From: Chloroflexota bacterium
Lineage (GTDB): Bacteria; Chloroflexota; Anaerolineae; UBA2200
NCBI GenBank assembly: GCA_014360905.1
Contig: JACIWW010000003.1
Span: forward strand, 62,001-126,000
DNA length: 64,000 nt
Reading direction: 5' to 3'
The number at the start of each line of letters is the position of its first letter. Positions within the stretch are counted from its first letter, which is position 1. Below are positions 18,829 through 27,617 of this stretch, piece after piece. The notes beneath the pieces were generated by a model. The model was not told the origin of the DNA and did no database searches. It saw only the letters and a list, made by a program, of their open reading frames with translations. The position numbers and the translations under genes are program-made.

Positions 18829-19752
18829 ATGTGGCAATGTTCCGTAATCATCCCTGTTTATAACGGAGCGTCGACTTTGCCCGCCCTGTTAGAGAGGCTA
18901 GCTAATGTACTGCCCACAGTATGTACGCAGTTTGAGGTGATTCTAGTAGATGACGGTAGCTATGACAACAGTTGGCAGGTTATCTGCCAGCTTGCATCGG
19001 AATATGATTGGGTGCAAGGCATTGCTCTGACGCGCAACTATGGACAGCACAATGCGCTGTTGTGTGGCATTCGAGCTGCCCGCTATGACATTATAGTGAC
19101 CATGGATGATGACCTGCAACACCCTCCAGAAGAAATCCCCCAGTTGCTGACCAGGTTGGCTGAAGGGTACGATGTAGTCTATGGCACGCCACATCAGGAG
19201 CAACACGGCTTTTGGCGCAATATCGCCTCACAAGTGACCAAGCTAGCTATGCAAAACATGATGGGTGCTGAAATAGCGCGCAAGGTCAGTGCATTCCGCG
19301 CTTTTCGCGCTGAATTGAGAAGAGCTTTTGCCGATTATCAGGGTCCCTTTGTATCTATCGATGTATTGTTGACTTGGGGTACCAGGAGTTTTACAGCCAT
19401 TACCGTGCGTCATGATCCAAGTCCACTGGGAGTATCTAATTATACCTTTGGCAAGCTGGTTACCCATGCTGTCAATATGATGACGGGGTTCAGTACCATG
19501 CCGCTGCAAGTTGCCAGTATGAGTGGTTTCGCCTTTACTCTCTTTGGTGTGGCAGTGTTGATTTATGTAGTTGGCCGATACCTGATCCAGGGAGGCGTGG
19601 TGCCTGGCTTCTCCTTCCTGGCTTCGGTCATTGCCATCTTCTCTGGTGTGCAGCTTTTCGCTTTAGGAGTTATAGGTGAGTATCTGGCGCGAATGTATTT
19701 TCGGACTATGAATAGACCAGCTTATACTATCCGCAGCCAAACGAATCCATAG
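18829..19752 (+). CDS. GT2 polyprenyl-phosphate glycosyltransferase (GtrB/ArnC/DPM1-like)
   Basis: A 307-residue enzyme. The GT-A domain shows IIPVYNGASTLPALLERL, VDDGSYDNSW and TMDDDLQHPPEEIPQL. Two C-terminal membrane helices follow, ending in GVIGEYLARMYFRTMNRPAY, a typical ending of GtrB and ArnC. These enzymes make polyprenyl-phosphate sugars on the cytoplasmic face, which GT-C enzymes then use outside. The window has three GT-C candidates (12945, 36215, 39006). A GAAGGAGGG site precedes the ATG. A gap of 64 bases follows the fusion gene. Confidence 0.87.
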   Translation: MWQCSVIIPVYNGASTLPALLERLANVLPTVCTQFEVILVDDGSYDNSWQVICQLASEYDWVQGIALTRNYGQHNALLCGIRAARYDIIVTMDDDLQHPPEEIPQLLTRLAEGYDVVYGTPHQEQHGFWRNIASQVTKLAMQNMMGAEIARKVSAFRAFRAELRRAFADYQGPFVSIDVLLTWGTRSFTAITVRHDPSPLGVSNYTFGKLVTHAVNMMTGFSTMPLQVASMSGFAFTLFGVAVLIYVVGRYLIQGGVVPGFSFLASVIAIFSGVQLFALGVIGEYLARMYFRTMNRPAYTIRSQTNP

Positions 19753-19759
19753 AGGCTAT

Positions 19760-20515
19760 ATGGACGCCAACAATATCTGTCAGTATCTGGATTGGGATTC
19801 CAATTTTTTCCACCATCGTATCGCCCAGGTCATAGTGAGGCGATTGACCACCGAGAGCATAGCTTGGATCATGGCATGGTGCAAGAACCATGCCATAGAT
19901 TGTCTGTATTTTCTAGCAGATTCCAATGATGTTACTACGGTGAGGTTGGCCGAAGATCATGGTTTTCGCCTAGTCGACATCCGTGTTACCCTGGAGAGAG
20001 ATTTGACAGAGCCAGTCAAGGAGCTAGAGGAAACAGCGGTGATCGTTCGCCTGAGCAATCTAGAGGACATTCCTGCTCTGCGTGCTATTGCCCGCACAAG
20101 TTATCGGTACACTCGTTTCTACTATGACACACATTTTCCAGTAGCGCTTTGTGATGCTCTTTACGAGACCTGGATTGAGCGGAGTTGTCGTGGATATGCT
20201 GATGCGGTTTGGGTCGCCGACAGCCAAGAGGACGTAGTAGGTTATGTTTCATGCCACCTAAATGGTGCTGAAGGGCGGATTGGTCTAGTGGGTGTCCACA
20301 TTGCTTGGCAGGGTCAGGGCATAGCTCGTCTGTTGATTTTGGCTGCTCTGCAGTGGTTCGCTGCGCAAGGTGTAAAGAAGGTGAGCGTTGTCACACAGGG
20401 GAGGAATTGCAAGGCACAGCGGCTATACCAAAGATGTGGATTCCTGACGCGCTCTGTAGAGCTTTGGTATCATCGTTGGTTCATAGAACTACCTGAGGAA
20501 AGTCAAAATGACTGA
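19760..20515 (+). CDS. wecD: dTDP-4-amino-4,6-dideoxygalactose N-acetyltransferase-like (GNAT fold)
   Basis: A 251-residue protein. The N-terminal part (YLDWDSNFFHHRIAQVIV, CLYFLADSNDVTTVRLAEDHGF) matches the pattern of WecD/RffC. The C-terminal GNAT core has the acetyl-CoA loop VGVHIAWQGQGIARLLILAA and then AQRLYQRCGF. It is expected to acetylate dTDP-Fuc4N to dTDP-Fuc4NAc. The next gene, overlapping by 8 bases, encodes the WecE transaminase that makes this substrate, which supports the call strongly. RfbA and RfbB are at 54486-58037. Confidence 0.82.
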   Translation: MDANNICQYLDWDSNFFHHRIAQVIVRRLTTESIAWIMAWCKNHAIDCLYFLADSNDVTTVRLAEDHGFRLVDIRVTLERDLTEPVKELEETAVIVRLSNLEDIPALRAIARTSYRYTRFYYDTHFPVALCDALYETWIERSCRGYADAVWVADSQEDVVGYVSCHLNGAEGRIGLVGVHIAWQGQGIARLLILAALQWFAAQGVKKVSVVTQGRNCKAQRLYQRCGFLTRSVELWYHRWFIELPEESQND

Positions 20516-21650
20516 TTACCGCATACCTTTTAATCGGGCAAGTCTAATGGGCAATGAGCTCCGCTACATTGCTACAGCTATTCAACAAGGCCATATCTCT
20601 GGTGACGGGGCATACACCAAGAGATGCCAGGCTTTGCTCGAGCAAGTGTTATCAGTGCCCAAGGTACTATTGACTACTTCCTGTACCCACGCTCTGGATA
20701 TGGCTGCGCTGTTGCTGGATATTCAGCCTGGGGACGAGGTGATTGTTCCGTCATTCACCTTCGTTTCCACCGTTAACGCCTTTGTTCTGCGTGGAGCGCG
20801 CCCAGTGTTTGTGGATATTCGTCCTGATACCCTCAACTTGGATGAAACGCAGTTAGAGCGCCTCATCACGCCTCGAACTAGGGCCATCGCGCCAGTTCAT
20901 TACGCTGGAGTAGGCTGCGAAATGGATGCCATTATGCAGGTCGCCGCACGTCATGGCCTTGCTGTGGTTGAGGATAACGCCCACGGTCTGTTTGGAAGGT
21001 ATAAGGGCAAATATCTGGGCACTTTTGGCTGCTTGGCTACATTGAGTTTCCATGAAACCAAGAATTTCACCTGCGGCGAAGGCGGTGCCTTGCTGATTAA
21101 TGAACCGCGCTATATCGAACGAGCTGAGATTATCCGAGAAAAAGGGACCAATCGCAGCCGTTTCTTCCGTGGTCAGGTGGATAAGTACACCTGGGTGGAT
21201 GTGGGTTCCAGTTATTTGCCCTCGGATATCCTTGCTGCATTTTTATATGCCCAGCTCGAAGCACGAGGGGAAATTCAGGCTAGGCGCAAGAGGGTGTGGC
21301 AATATTACAATACCCATCTGCAGAGTTGGGCAGAGGATCATGGAGTGCGGTTGCCTGTTGTGCCAGCGCATTGCGAGCAGCCTTATCACCTGTTTTACTT
21401 GCTCATGCCCTCGTTGGAACAACGCCAGGCGTTAATAGAACATTTAAAGGCCCGAGGCATCCTCAGCGTTTTCCACTACTTGCCATTGCACCTCTCGGAG
21501 ATGGGGCAGCGCTTTGGTGGCCAGAAAGGGGATTGCCCGGTAACCGAGGATGTCAGCGACCGCTTGCTGCGTTTGCCGTTCTACAATGATCTGACCGAAG
21601 CGGATCAGGAATGTATCGTGCAAGCCATATATGAATTCAATGGCTGTTGA
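20508..21650 (+). CDS. wecE: dTDP-4-amino-4,6-dideoxygalactose transaminase
   Basis: A 380-residue PLP enzyme of the DegT/DnrJ/EryC1/StrS family. It closely follows the WecE/RffA pattern: IPFNRASLMGNELRYI, ISGDGAYTKRCQALLEQ, DIQPGDEVIVPSFTFVSTVN, the PLP lysine in SFHETKNFTCGEGGA, and EKGTNRSRFFRGQVDKYTW. It converts dTDP-4-keto-6-deoxyglucose and glutamate to dTDP-Fuc4N in the cytoplasm. It overlaps the WecD-like gene by 8 bases. The keto-sugar comes from RfbB, encoded far away in the window at 54486-55517. Confidence 0.92.
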   Translation: MTDYRIPFNRASLMGNELRYIATAIQQGHISGDGAYTKRCQALLEQVLSVPKVLLTTSCTHALDMAALLLDIQPGDEVIVPSFTFVSTVNAFVLRGARPVFVDIRPDTLNLDETQLERLITPRTRAIAPVHYAGVGCEMDAIMQVAARHGLAVVEDNAHGLFGRYKGKYLGTFGCLATLSFHETKNFTCGEGGALLINEPRYIERAEIIREKGTNRSRFFRGQVDKYTWVDVGSSYLPSDILAAFLYAQLEARGEIQARRKRVWQYYNTHLQSWAEDHGVRLPVVPAHCEQPYHLFYLLMPSLEQRQALIEHLKARGILSVFHYLPLHLSEMGQRFGGQKGDCPVTEDVSDRLLRLPFYNDLTEADQECIVQAIYEFNGC

Positions 21651-21750
21651 CCAGCACCCTTAAAGCAAAAGAACCTGATGCAGAAGCCGAGCGAGGCTGT
21701 TACTATATCGGAAAGCGGTATAGCCTGAAAAACGTAACTTGGTCTAACGC

Positions 21751-22722
21751 GTGAGAATCATGGAAACTCAGGGAAATCAGACAATAGTTGGGCGGCGCGT
21801 GCTTGTCGTCACGAATATGTATCCCGATGAGCAAAATCCCGACTTTGGCACATTCGTGCAAGAACAGGTCGAGGGATTGCGCGCACGGGGTTTGAGCGTG
21901 GATGTTCTGGTCGTAGGCGGCAAAAGACGTAAATGGAGCTACCTAGAAGGGTTGCGACGTTTTCGTCGTTGCCTGCGTGAGCATCGCTATGATCTGATTC
22001 ATGCACATTATGTATTCTCAGGAATCATCGCTCGTCTGCAGTGTACGTGTCCTTTGCTAGTAAGTTTCCATGGAGCCGCCGAGATGGTTGGCTGGGTGGG
22101 CTTGTTGTGTAAAATACTGGCACCGCTAGCTGATGCGGTTACCGTTACGTCGCTACAACATAAGGCTGAGTTAGGACGCAAGGATGCGTACGTGATCCCC
22201 TGTGGAGTAGATTTGCAACTTTTTGTCCCTATGCCAAAAGAAGAGGCCAGGCAACGCTTGGGTCTGCCATTGGGAAAGAAGCTCGTGCTCTTTGCCGGCA
22301 TTGTGCGTCCAGAAAAGCGCTTGGATATCATCCAAGAAGCGGTAGAGATGCTGCGTAGCCATGATGAGAGCGTTGAATTGGTCATCGCTACGGGTCAGCC
22401 ACATGAGCACATGCCGTTGTACATGAATGCCTGTGATGTGTTGGCATTGGCATCCGATTACGAAGGCTCACCAGTAGTGATCAAAGAAGCGATGGCCTGT
22501 AATTTGCCCATTGTCTCTGTAGATGTGGGCGATGTGGCTCAAGTGATCAACGAAACGGAGGGTTGTTACATCTGCGAGCGCAACCCCGCCGATATGGCGC
22601 AGAAGCTCAGATTGGCATTAGAGAGGGATCAGCGCACCAATGGCCGGCATGCGATTCAACATTTGGGGCTGAACGCCACTGTGGATAGCCTGCTGCAGGT
22701 TTACGCAGAGCTTTGGAGGTAA
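21751..22722 (+). CDS. GT4-type glycosyltransferase
   Basis: A 323-residue GT-B enzyme. The N-terminal domain has VLVVTNMYPDEQNPDFGTFV and LIHAHYVFSG. The donor domain has VLFAGIVRPEKRLDIIQEAV and SPVVIKEAMACNLPIVSVDVG. It begins with GTG at 21751 or, three codons later, ATG at 21760; neither has a strong ribosome-binding site. About 100 bases separate it from wecE, with no clear signal in them. The next methyltransferase gene follows after 3 bases. Confidence 0.85.
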   Translation: MRIMETQGNQTIVGRRVLVVTNMYPDEQNPDFGTFVQEQVEGLRARGLSVDVLVVGGKRRKWSYLEGLRRFRRCLREHRYDLIHAHYVFSGIIARLQCTCPLLVSFHGAAEMVGWVGLLCKILAPLADAVTVTSLQHKAELGRKDAYVIPCGVDLQLFVPMPKEEARQRLGLPLGKKLVLFAGIVRPEKRLDIIQEAVEMLRSHDESVELVIATGQPHEHMPLYMNACDVLALASDYEGSPVVIKEAMACNLPIVSVDVGDVAQVINETEGCYICERNPADMAQKLRLALERDQRTNGRHAIQHLGLNATVDSLLQVYAELWR

Positions 22723-22725
22723 AGC

Positions 22726-23445
22726 ATGCTTGATGCTGAAGCAAAGTTGAGCCTGCAGCGAAGATATTTCCCTCGCCTGTATGAACGGACTTTTGAACCG
22801 ATACAGGTATTGCTGCAAAACCTTGTAAAGGATAGCGTGGTGCTGGATGCTGGATGCAGTGGCGGTACGTGGCTCCTGCAGCCCTATCGAACGCAATTAC
22901 GATTGCTGGTGGGTACAGATATTTGTGTACCGACCAAACTGCCTGATATGCCTTTTGTGCTTTCTGATTTGAACCATGCTCCTTTTGCGGATGATACTTT
23001 TGACCTAATTGTCTGTTATAATGTCATCGAACACTTGTCTCAGCCACAGCAGGTCTTTGCCGAATTCAGACGGATTCTGAGGGTCGGCGGCGCGCTGGTT
23101 TTCAAGACCTCATCGCTTTTTGCCCCAGTGATTGCGCTATCCAGATTCACGCCGCATCGTCTCCATCAAAGGGTGAAAAAAGCCCTCGTTGGAGCTACGG
23201 AGACGGAGGTGTTCCCTACTCATTATCGTTGTAATACGCCAGCCGCGTTGGAGCAGTGTCTTCGTAAGATGGGATTTTGTTGTAAACGATTATTGGTGGT
23301 TGATCAGACATATGAGTACTTAGCTTTCTCTAGATTGTCCTATATCTTGGGGTTGTTATACAGCCGTGCCATTCAGGCCGGACCTTTCCGCGTGCTTGGT
23401 ACAGGTATTGCTGGTGTCTATATGAAATCTGCTTCCTGTGAGTAG
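22726..23445 (+). CDS. Class I SAM-dependent methyltransferase
   Basis: A 239-residue Methyltransf_11-type protein. Motif I is VVLDAGCSGGTWLL, the post-motif acidic region VGTDICV, and PFADDTFDLIVCYNVIEHLSQP follows. A GGAGGTAAAGC site precedes the ATG. Its position between a glycosyltransferase and the Alg14/Alg13-like pair suggests methylation of a glycan or lipid-linked intermediate. The target is not shown by the sequence. Confidence 0.85.
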   Translation: MLDAEAKLSLQRRYFPRLYERTFEPIQVLLQNLVKDSVVLDAGCSGGTWLLQPYRTQLRLLVGTDICVPTKLPDMPFVLSDLNHAPFADDTFDLIVCYNVIEHLSQPQQVFAEFRRILRVGGALVFKTSSLFAPVIALSRFTPHRLHQRVKKALVGATETEVFPTHYRCNTPAALEQCLRKMGFCCKRLLVVDQTYEYLAFSRLSYILGLLYSRAIQAGPFRVLGTGIAGVYMKSASCE

Positions 23446-23454
23446 GAAGACTCT

Positions 23455-23931
23455 ATGAAGTTGATGATTGTGCTAGGTTCGGGTGGTCATACAGCAGAAA
23501 TGATTCGGCTTGTGGATTTGTTGGGGGCCAGGTATGAGTACTGTTATCTGGTCGCTGCAGACGATGAATTATCGGTGCAGAAGATCAAAGTGCCGGGTGC
23601 GGTTTATCGGGTGATGCGTCCGCGTTGGAAGAAGAACACCTTGCTCGAGGTATTTGGCCGCACATTGCTATCTGCCATGCAGGCTTTGTTGGCGCTCATA
23701 CGCGCGCGCCCGCGGGCTATCATGAGCACTGGTCCTGGCCCTGCTGTGCCAGCCTCTCTACTGGCGAAATTGCTGGGCGTGAAAGTGATTTATATCGAGA
23801 CTGGCTCGCGCGTGTTCGAGTTATCCACCAGTGGGCGCATTCTGTACCAATGGGCGGACCTCTTCTTTGTACAGTGGCCCGAGTTGCAGCGCAAGTATCC
23901 AAAAGCGATTTATGCTGGGCGATTGTGCTGA
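23455..23931 (+). CDS. Alg14/PssD-like glycosyltransferase subunit (membrane anchor half)
   Basis: A 158-residue protein with the Alg14 start MKLMIVLGSGGHTAEMIRLV, then MSTGPGPAVPASLLAKLLGV and VIYIETGSRVFELSTSG. In Alg13/Alg14-type enzymes this subunit anchors the complex to the membrane and binds the acceptor, while the partner provides the nucleotide-sugar site. The partner-like gene is at 23991-24440. Together they form a split GT28-type glycosyltransferase, as in PssD/PssE of exopolysaccharide loci. The donor could be UDP-GlcNAc or UDP-glucuronate. Confidence 0.85.
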   Translation: MKLMIVLGSGGHTAEMIRLVDLLGARYEYCYLVAADDELSVQKIKVPGAVYRVMRPRWKKNTLLEVFGRTLLSAMQALLALIRARPRAIMSTGPGPAVPASLLAKLLGVKVIYIETGSRVFELSTSGRILYQWADLFFVQWPELQRKYPKAIYAGRLC

Positions 23932-23990
23932 CCAGGATAGTGGCTCAGCATGGCTGATGATGAATTTCCCGTCTGCTGGAGAGCGATGCG

Positions 23991-24440
23991 GTGATCTTTG
24001 TCACGGTTGGTTCGACCGATTTTGATTTGCTGATAAAAAAGATGGATGAACTGATTCCCCACCTGGGCGAAGAAGTGGTCATGCAAATTGGCTTGGGGAA
24101 GTATAAGCCCCAACATGGCCGTTTCTTTGCCTTTGCTCCGTCTCTGGAGAGCTATTATGAGCACGCTGACCTCATTGTCGCGCATGGGGGGCTAGGAACG
24201 ATTGTCGAAGCACTGGAACGAGGCAAGAAACTGATCTGCGTGGTCAATCCAACTACTTACGATCAGCATCAAGAGCATCTGCTGCGCGTTTTTGCGGCTC
24301 ACAATTACCTGTTATGGTGCAAAAATGTGGAGAATTTGGCAGAAGCAATCCAACAAGCCAGAGCAACCCAGTTCACTCCATATCAACCACCCGAGTGCCA
24401 TATTCATAAAGTCATTGTGGCGTATCTGGACAAAATCTGA
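23991..24440 (+). CDS. Alg13/PssE-like glycosyltransferase subunit (donor-binding half)
   Basis: A 149-residue protein corresponding to the C-terminal half of GT28 enzymes: MIFVTVGSTDFDLLIKKMDEL, then DLIVAHGGLGTIVEALERGK and NPTTYDQHQEHLLRVFA. It starts with GTG at 23991 after a GGAGAG site. It should join with the Alg14-like protein encoded 59 bases upstream to form the active transferase at the membrane. It ends the first dense block; a gap of 159 bases follows. Confidence 0.87.
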   Translation: MIFVTVGSTDFDLLIKKMDELIPHLGEEVVMQIGLGKYKPQHGRFFAFAPSLESYYEHADLIVAHGGLGTIVEALERGKKLICVVNPTTYDQHQEHLLRVFAAHNYLLWCKNVENLAEAIQQARATQFTPYQPPECHIHKVIVAYLDKI

Positions 24441-24493
24441 CGTACGATACATAGTGCGGCGTTTGTAGGCACATAAAAGTGGTTCGCATGCTT

Positions 24494-24522
24494 TTGAAAG
24501 TTGCAAAATTGTAAGATATTGT
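24494..24522 (+). promoter_or_regulatory. Candidate sigma70-type promoter before the aminotransferase/oxidoreductase genes
   Basis: TTGAAA at 24494-24499 and TATTGT at 24517-24522 are 17 bases apart, in the 159-bp gap before 24600. The match is 5 of 6 and 4 of 6 to consensus. This is by eye only. Confidence 0.35.
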
Positions 24523-24599
24523 GGAAGGTCATTTTCATCTACAGTTCATTATGATGTTCTAAACTTGGTCAATGAGTAAGAATAAGGTCAGATAAGGCT

Positions 24600-25670
24600 A
24601 TGATTTCATTATCAGTGCCGTTATTGGGCGAGGAAGAAAAAAAGGCAGTTCTAGAAGTGCTCGAATCCGGCCAACTTGCCCAAGCGGAAAGGGTAAGAGC
24701 ATTTGAAGAAGCCTTTGCGGCTTTCTGTGGCACAAAGTATGCTATTGCGACGTCCTCTGGTACGACCGCATTGCAAACGGCCATTCTCGCACATGGCATC
24801 GGCCCAGGCGATGAGGTCATTACGACTCCATTCACCTTTGTTGCCTCGGCTAATGCGATCCTCTTCGCTGGTGCCAGACCGGTATTTGTGGATATTGATG
24901 AACGCACTTATAATATAGATACAAGCTGCATCGAAGCAGCCATTACACCGCGCACGAAAGCTATCCTTCCTGTTCATCTCTTTGGTCATCCCTGTGATAT
25001 GGAAGCAATCATGGACATCGCCATGCGATACAGGCTTGTGGTCATTGAGGATGCTTGCCAGGCTCACGGGGCTATGGTGGGAGGGCGAAAAGTAGGAAGC
25101 TTTGGCACGGGGTGTTTTTCTTTCTATCCAACTAAGAACATTACCACTGCTGAAGGAGGTATAATCACTACAAACAGTGATGAGATAGCCGACCAGGCTC
25201 GACTGATTCGCAATCACGGCCAACGGAAGCGTTATTATCATGAGATAATTGGTTATAACTTCCGCATGACGGAAATACAAGCAGCGATTGGCCTAGTGCA
25301 GTTAGGGAAGTTGGAGCAATTCATCGCAAAACGCCGGGCAAATGCAGGATACTTAACCCAAAGGCTGAGAGGTGTTATTACTCCTATCGAATCGCCTGGA
25401 TGTCGGCATGTTTATCACCAGTACACGATTCGTGTACCGCATGGCCGTGATCAGCTGGCAAAACACTTGCAAGAACTCGGTATTGCCACTGCTGTCTACT
25501 ATCCATTGCCTGTGCATAAGCAGATTGCGTATCAGCGCTTAGGCTATGTGGATCATCTGCCAAGAGCGGAAGTGGTCAGCCACGAGGTCCTGGCCTTACC
25601 TGTCCATCCTGCTTTGACCTATGAAGACTTGGATAGAATTGTGGAAGGAGTGAATAGCCGATGGTCTTGA
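24600..25670 (+). CDS. DegT/DnrJ/EryC1/StrS aminotransferase (probably UDP-3-keto-sugar aminotransferase)
   Basis: A 356-residue PLP enzyme. It has EFGTKYAIATSSGT-like FCGTKYAIATSSGTTALQTA, GDEVITTPFTFVASANAI, VEDACQAHGA in the variant VIEDACQAHGAMV, and the PLP lysine in FYPTKNITTAEGG. The next gene, overlapping by 10 bases, is a Gfo/Idh/MocA oxidoreductase. In such pairs (for example GnnA/GnnB and WlbA/WlbC), the oxidoreductase makes a 3-keto UDP-sugar and the aminotransferase aminates C3. I therefore expect a 3-amino UDP-sugar such as UDP-GlcNAc3N. The exact sugar is inference. Confidence 0.85.
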   Translation: MISLSVPLLGEEEKKAVLEVLESGQLAQAERVRAFEEAFAAFCGTKYAIATSSGTTALQTAILAHGIGPGDEVITTPFTFVASANAILFAGARPVFVDIDERTYNIDTSCIEAAITPRTKAILPVHLFGHPCDMEAIMDIAMRYRLVVIEDACQAHGAMVGGRKVGSFGTGCFSFYPTKNITTAEGGIITTNSDEIADQARLIRNHGQRKRYYHEIIGYNFRMTEIQAAIGLVQLGKLEQFIAKRRANAGYLTQRLRGVITPIESPGCRHVYHQYTIRVPHGRDQLAKHLQELGIATAVYYPLPVHKQIAYQRLGYVDHLPRAEVVSHEVLALPVHPALTYEDLDRIVEGVNSRWS

Positions 25671-26653
25671 GAGCAGCAGTAATTGGCGTAGGCATGATGG
25701 GACGCAACCATGCCCGAGTCTATGCCCAGATGGAGAATGTAACTCTTGTAGCAGCAGCTGACCCTGATGCTACGGCATTGGAGCTCATTGCGCGCACTTA
25801 TAAATCAAGGGTTTATACTGACTACATAGAGATGTTGGATGCGGAGAAGCCCGACTTAGTCTCCATTGCTGTTCCCACACGTCTGCATCGTGAGGTTGCT
25901 ATCGCCGTGATGAGGCGGGGCATCCACGTCTTCCTGGAAAAACCCATTTCTGCGAGCGTTGAGGAAGGACAGGAAATCGTGGACTGTGTTAAACAAAAGG
26001 GAGTCAAGTTTGCAGTCGGACACATTGAGCGCTTTAACCCTGCGATAATCGAATTGAAGAAACAATTGGATGCTGGGCAGTTGGGGCGTATTTTTCAAAT
26101 TCATGCGCGTCGGGTAGGGCCATTTCCCCCTCGCGTTGAAGACGTTGGTGTGGTCATTGACCTGGCGACCCATGAGTTGAATCTGCTGGAATACCTCACT
26201 GGCTCACAGGTGGAAAGCGTTTACGCAGAGATTGAGCGCGAGATCCATGCCAAGCACGAAGATTTGCTAACCGGGATTTTGAAGTTCAAAGATGGCACAG
26301 TTGGTATCTTGGACATCAACTGGTTGACACCTACTAAAATTAGAGAGCTCTCTTTGATAGGCGAACGGGGTATGTTTTCTGTTAACTATTTGACGCAGGA
26401 CCTCTATTTCTACGAGAACGATTACCTCAACGGCCATTGGGAGGGTCTGGCCATTATGGGCGTAAGTGAAGGACGGAGAATACGTCACAATATTAAACGG
26501 AAGGAACCGCTTGTAGCAGAACTGGAATCCTTTGTCGAGGCTATCGAGCATAACACTGACCCGCAGATTGGTGGGGAAGAAGCCTTGCGCGCTGTGCACT
26601 TGGCGCAACGGCTATTGGAATCAGGTCAGAAACACGAAGTAGTATGGGTTTAG
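25661..26653 (+). CDS. Gfo/Idh/MocA oxidoreductase (probable UDP-N-acetylglucosamine 3-dehydrogenase)
   Basis: A 330-residue NAD-dependent enzyme. The Rossmann motif is AVIGVGMMGRNHARVYAQM. SIAVPTRLHREVAIAVM, VFLEKPISASVEEG (the catalytic EKP) and FAVGHIERFNPAI follow. This pattern resembles the UDP-GlcNAc 3-dehydrogenase group of the family. It overlaps the aminotransferase gene, which fits a two-step conversion of a UDP-sugar. The family assignment is firm; the substrate is not proven. A methyltransferase gene follows after 7 bases. Confidence 0.83.
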   Translation: MVLRAAVIGVGMMGRNHARVYAQMENVTLVAAADPDATALELIARTYKSRVYTDYIEMLDAEKPDLVSIAVPTRLHREVAIAVMRRGIHVFLEKPISASVEEGQEIVDCVKQKGVKFAVGHIERFNPAIIELKKQLDAGQLGRIFQIHARRVGPFPPRVEDVGVVIDLATHELNLLEYLTGSQVESVYAEIEREIHAKHEDLLTGILKFKDGTVGILDINWLTPTKIRELSLIGERGMFSVNYLTQDLYFYENDYLNGHWEGLAIMGVSEGRRIRHNIKRKEPLVAELESFVEAIEHNTDPQIGGEEALRAVHLAQRLLESGQKHEVVWV

Positions 26654-26660
26654 GTTATTG

Positions 26661-27479
26661 ATGCAGGATCACCGCACTAAATCGGAACTAGAACTGGAGA
26701 TAGAACGCAGATGGCGTGAGAAGCTGCTACGTGTAGCCACTGCGGAGGAATTTCAGCAAGCCTATGATGAGTTGCACGCACTGTTCCTGAAGGAGCAGGA
26801 ATGCCCCGGCCAAATCTACGCTCAGGTGAACCCACGGGGCATGGATCGGGCTCGACGCTTGATCTTGCGTAAGGTTGGCCAAGGACAGCGTGTGCTGGAA
26901 GTGGGTTCAGGTGATGGCGAGACCTCACGCTTGCTGGCGAGACAAGGGAATGCCGTGGTGTCCATTGACATTTCTCGCGTGGCTTTGGAAACAGCAAGGA
27001 AACGGGTAGCAGGTGAGGGTCTGGACTTGAGGTATGAATATGGGGATGCACGTGCATTGAATTTCGCCAGCGACACGTTCGACTATGTCGTGAGCGAGCA
27101 TTTCGTTGAACATTTATCGCCGTCGGATTTGTTGGTGCACCTGACTGAGGTGCAGCGCGTGCTCAGAAAAGGGGGTTGCTATTTGATCTCGACCCCTTCT
27201 CGCTTGTGGAATGGACGACGCTCGGTTGGGTTCCACTTGCGCGTCTATACATTGGAGGAGCTCTGCCAGGTGGTAGAACAAGCTGGGTTCGCAGTCACTT
27301 GGCTGGAGCCTCGCTTTTTGCGTCGTTTGGGGTTTGTCATTGCGCTGAAGAAGCCACTTCTATGGCCGGTTTTCCTGTGGGAACGTTTGCTGGATGCCAT
27401 ACGTATCTACAAGTGGCCTCCAGGGATTAGGAGCAGATTGATTCCTTCGGTCATTGTGTGTGCGTCCAAAAGGAACTGA
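26661..27479 (+). CDS. Class I SAM-dependent methyltransferase
   Basis: About 272 residues. A charged helical N-terminal region of some 70 residues precedes motif I, VLEVGSGDGETSRLL. VVSIDISRVALETARKRV, YGDARALNFASDTFDYVVSEH and LRKGGCYLISTPSRLWN then complete a Methyltransf_11 core. The start is the ATG at 26661. It closes the biosynthetic run of the left arm; the following secreted-protein genes are separately spaced. The acceptor is unknown. Confidence 0.83.
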   Translation: MQDHRTKSELELEIERRWREKLLRVATAEEFQQAYDELHALFLKEQECPGQIYAQVNPRGMDRARRLILRKVGQGQRVLEVGSGDGETSRLLARQGNAVVSIDISRVALETARKRVAGEGLDLRYEYGDARALNFASDTFDYVVSEHFVEHLSPSDLLVHLTEVQRVLRKGGCYLISTPSRLWNGRRSVGFHLRVYTLEELCQVVEQAGFAVTWLEPRFLRRLGFVIALKKPLLWPVFLWERLLDAIRIYKWPPGIRSRLIPSVIVCASKRN

Positions 27480-27561
27480 TTGAGCGTATCTTGTTGTGTC
27501 TTTGTGCGTCATCATAATGAATATTGTTGTTAGTTGAAAATGCACCTTCATCGTGGCAAAT

Positions 27562-27567
27562 TATAAT
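27562..27567 (+). promoter_or_regulatory. Possible -10 element upstream of the secreted-protein genes
   Basis: A perfect TATAAT lies 51 bases before the start at 27618. The best upstream hexamer is TTGAAA, but the spacing of 22 bases is too long for a standard promoter. Confidence 0.25.
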
Positions 27568-27617
27568 GGGTTGGTGCATAGCAGGAATCTGGGATCGAGA
27601 AGAGGGTAAAGGTAGTG

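Noticed and set aside
21651-21750. Possible small RNA or tRNA in the gap after wecE
   Set aside because: Short complementary words are present, but no cloverleaf, promoter or terminator is convincing.
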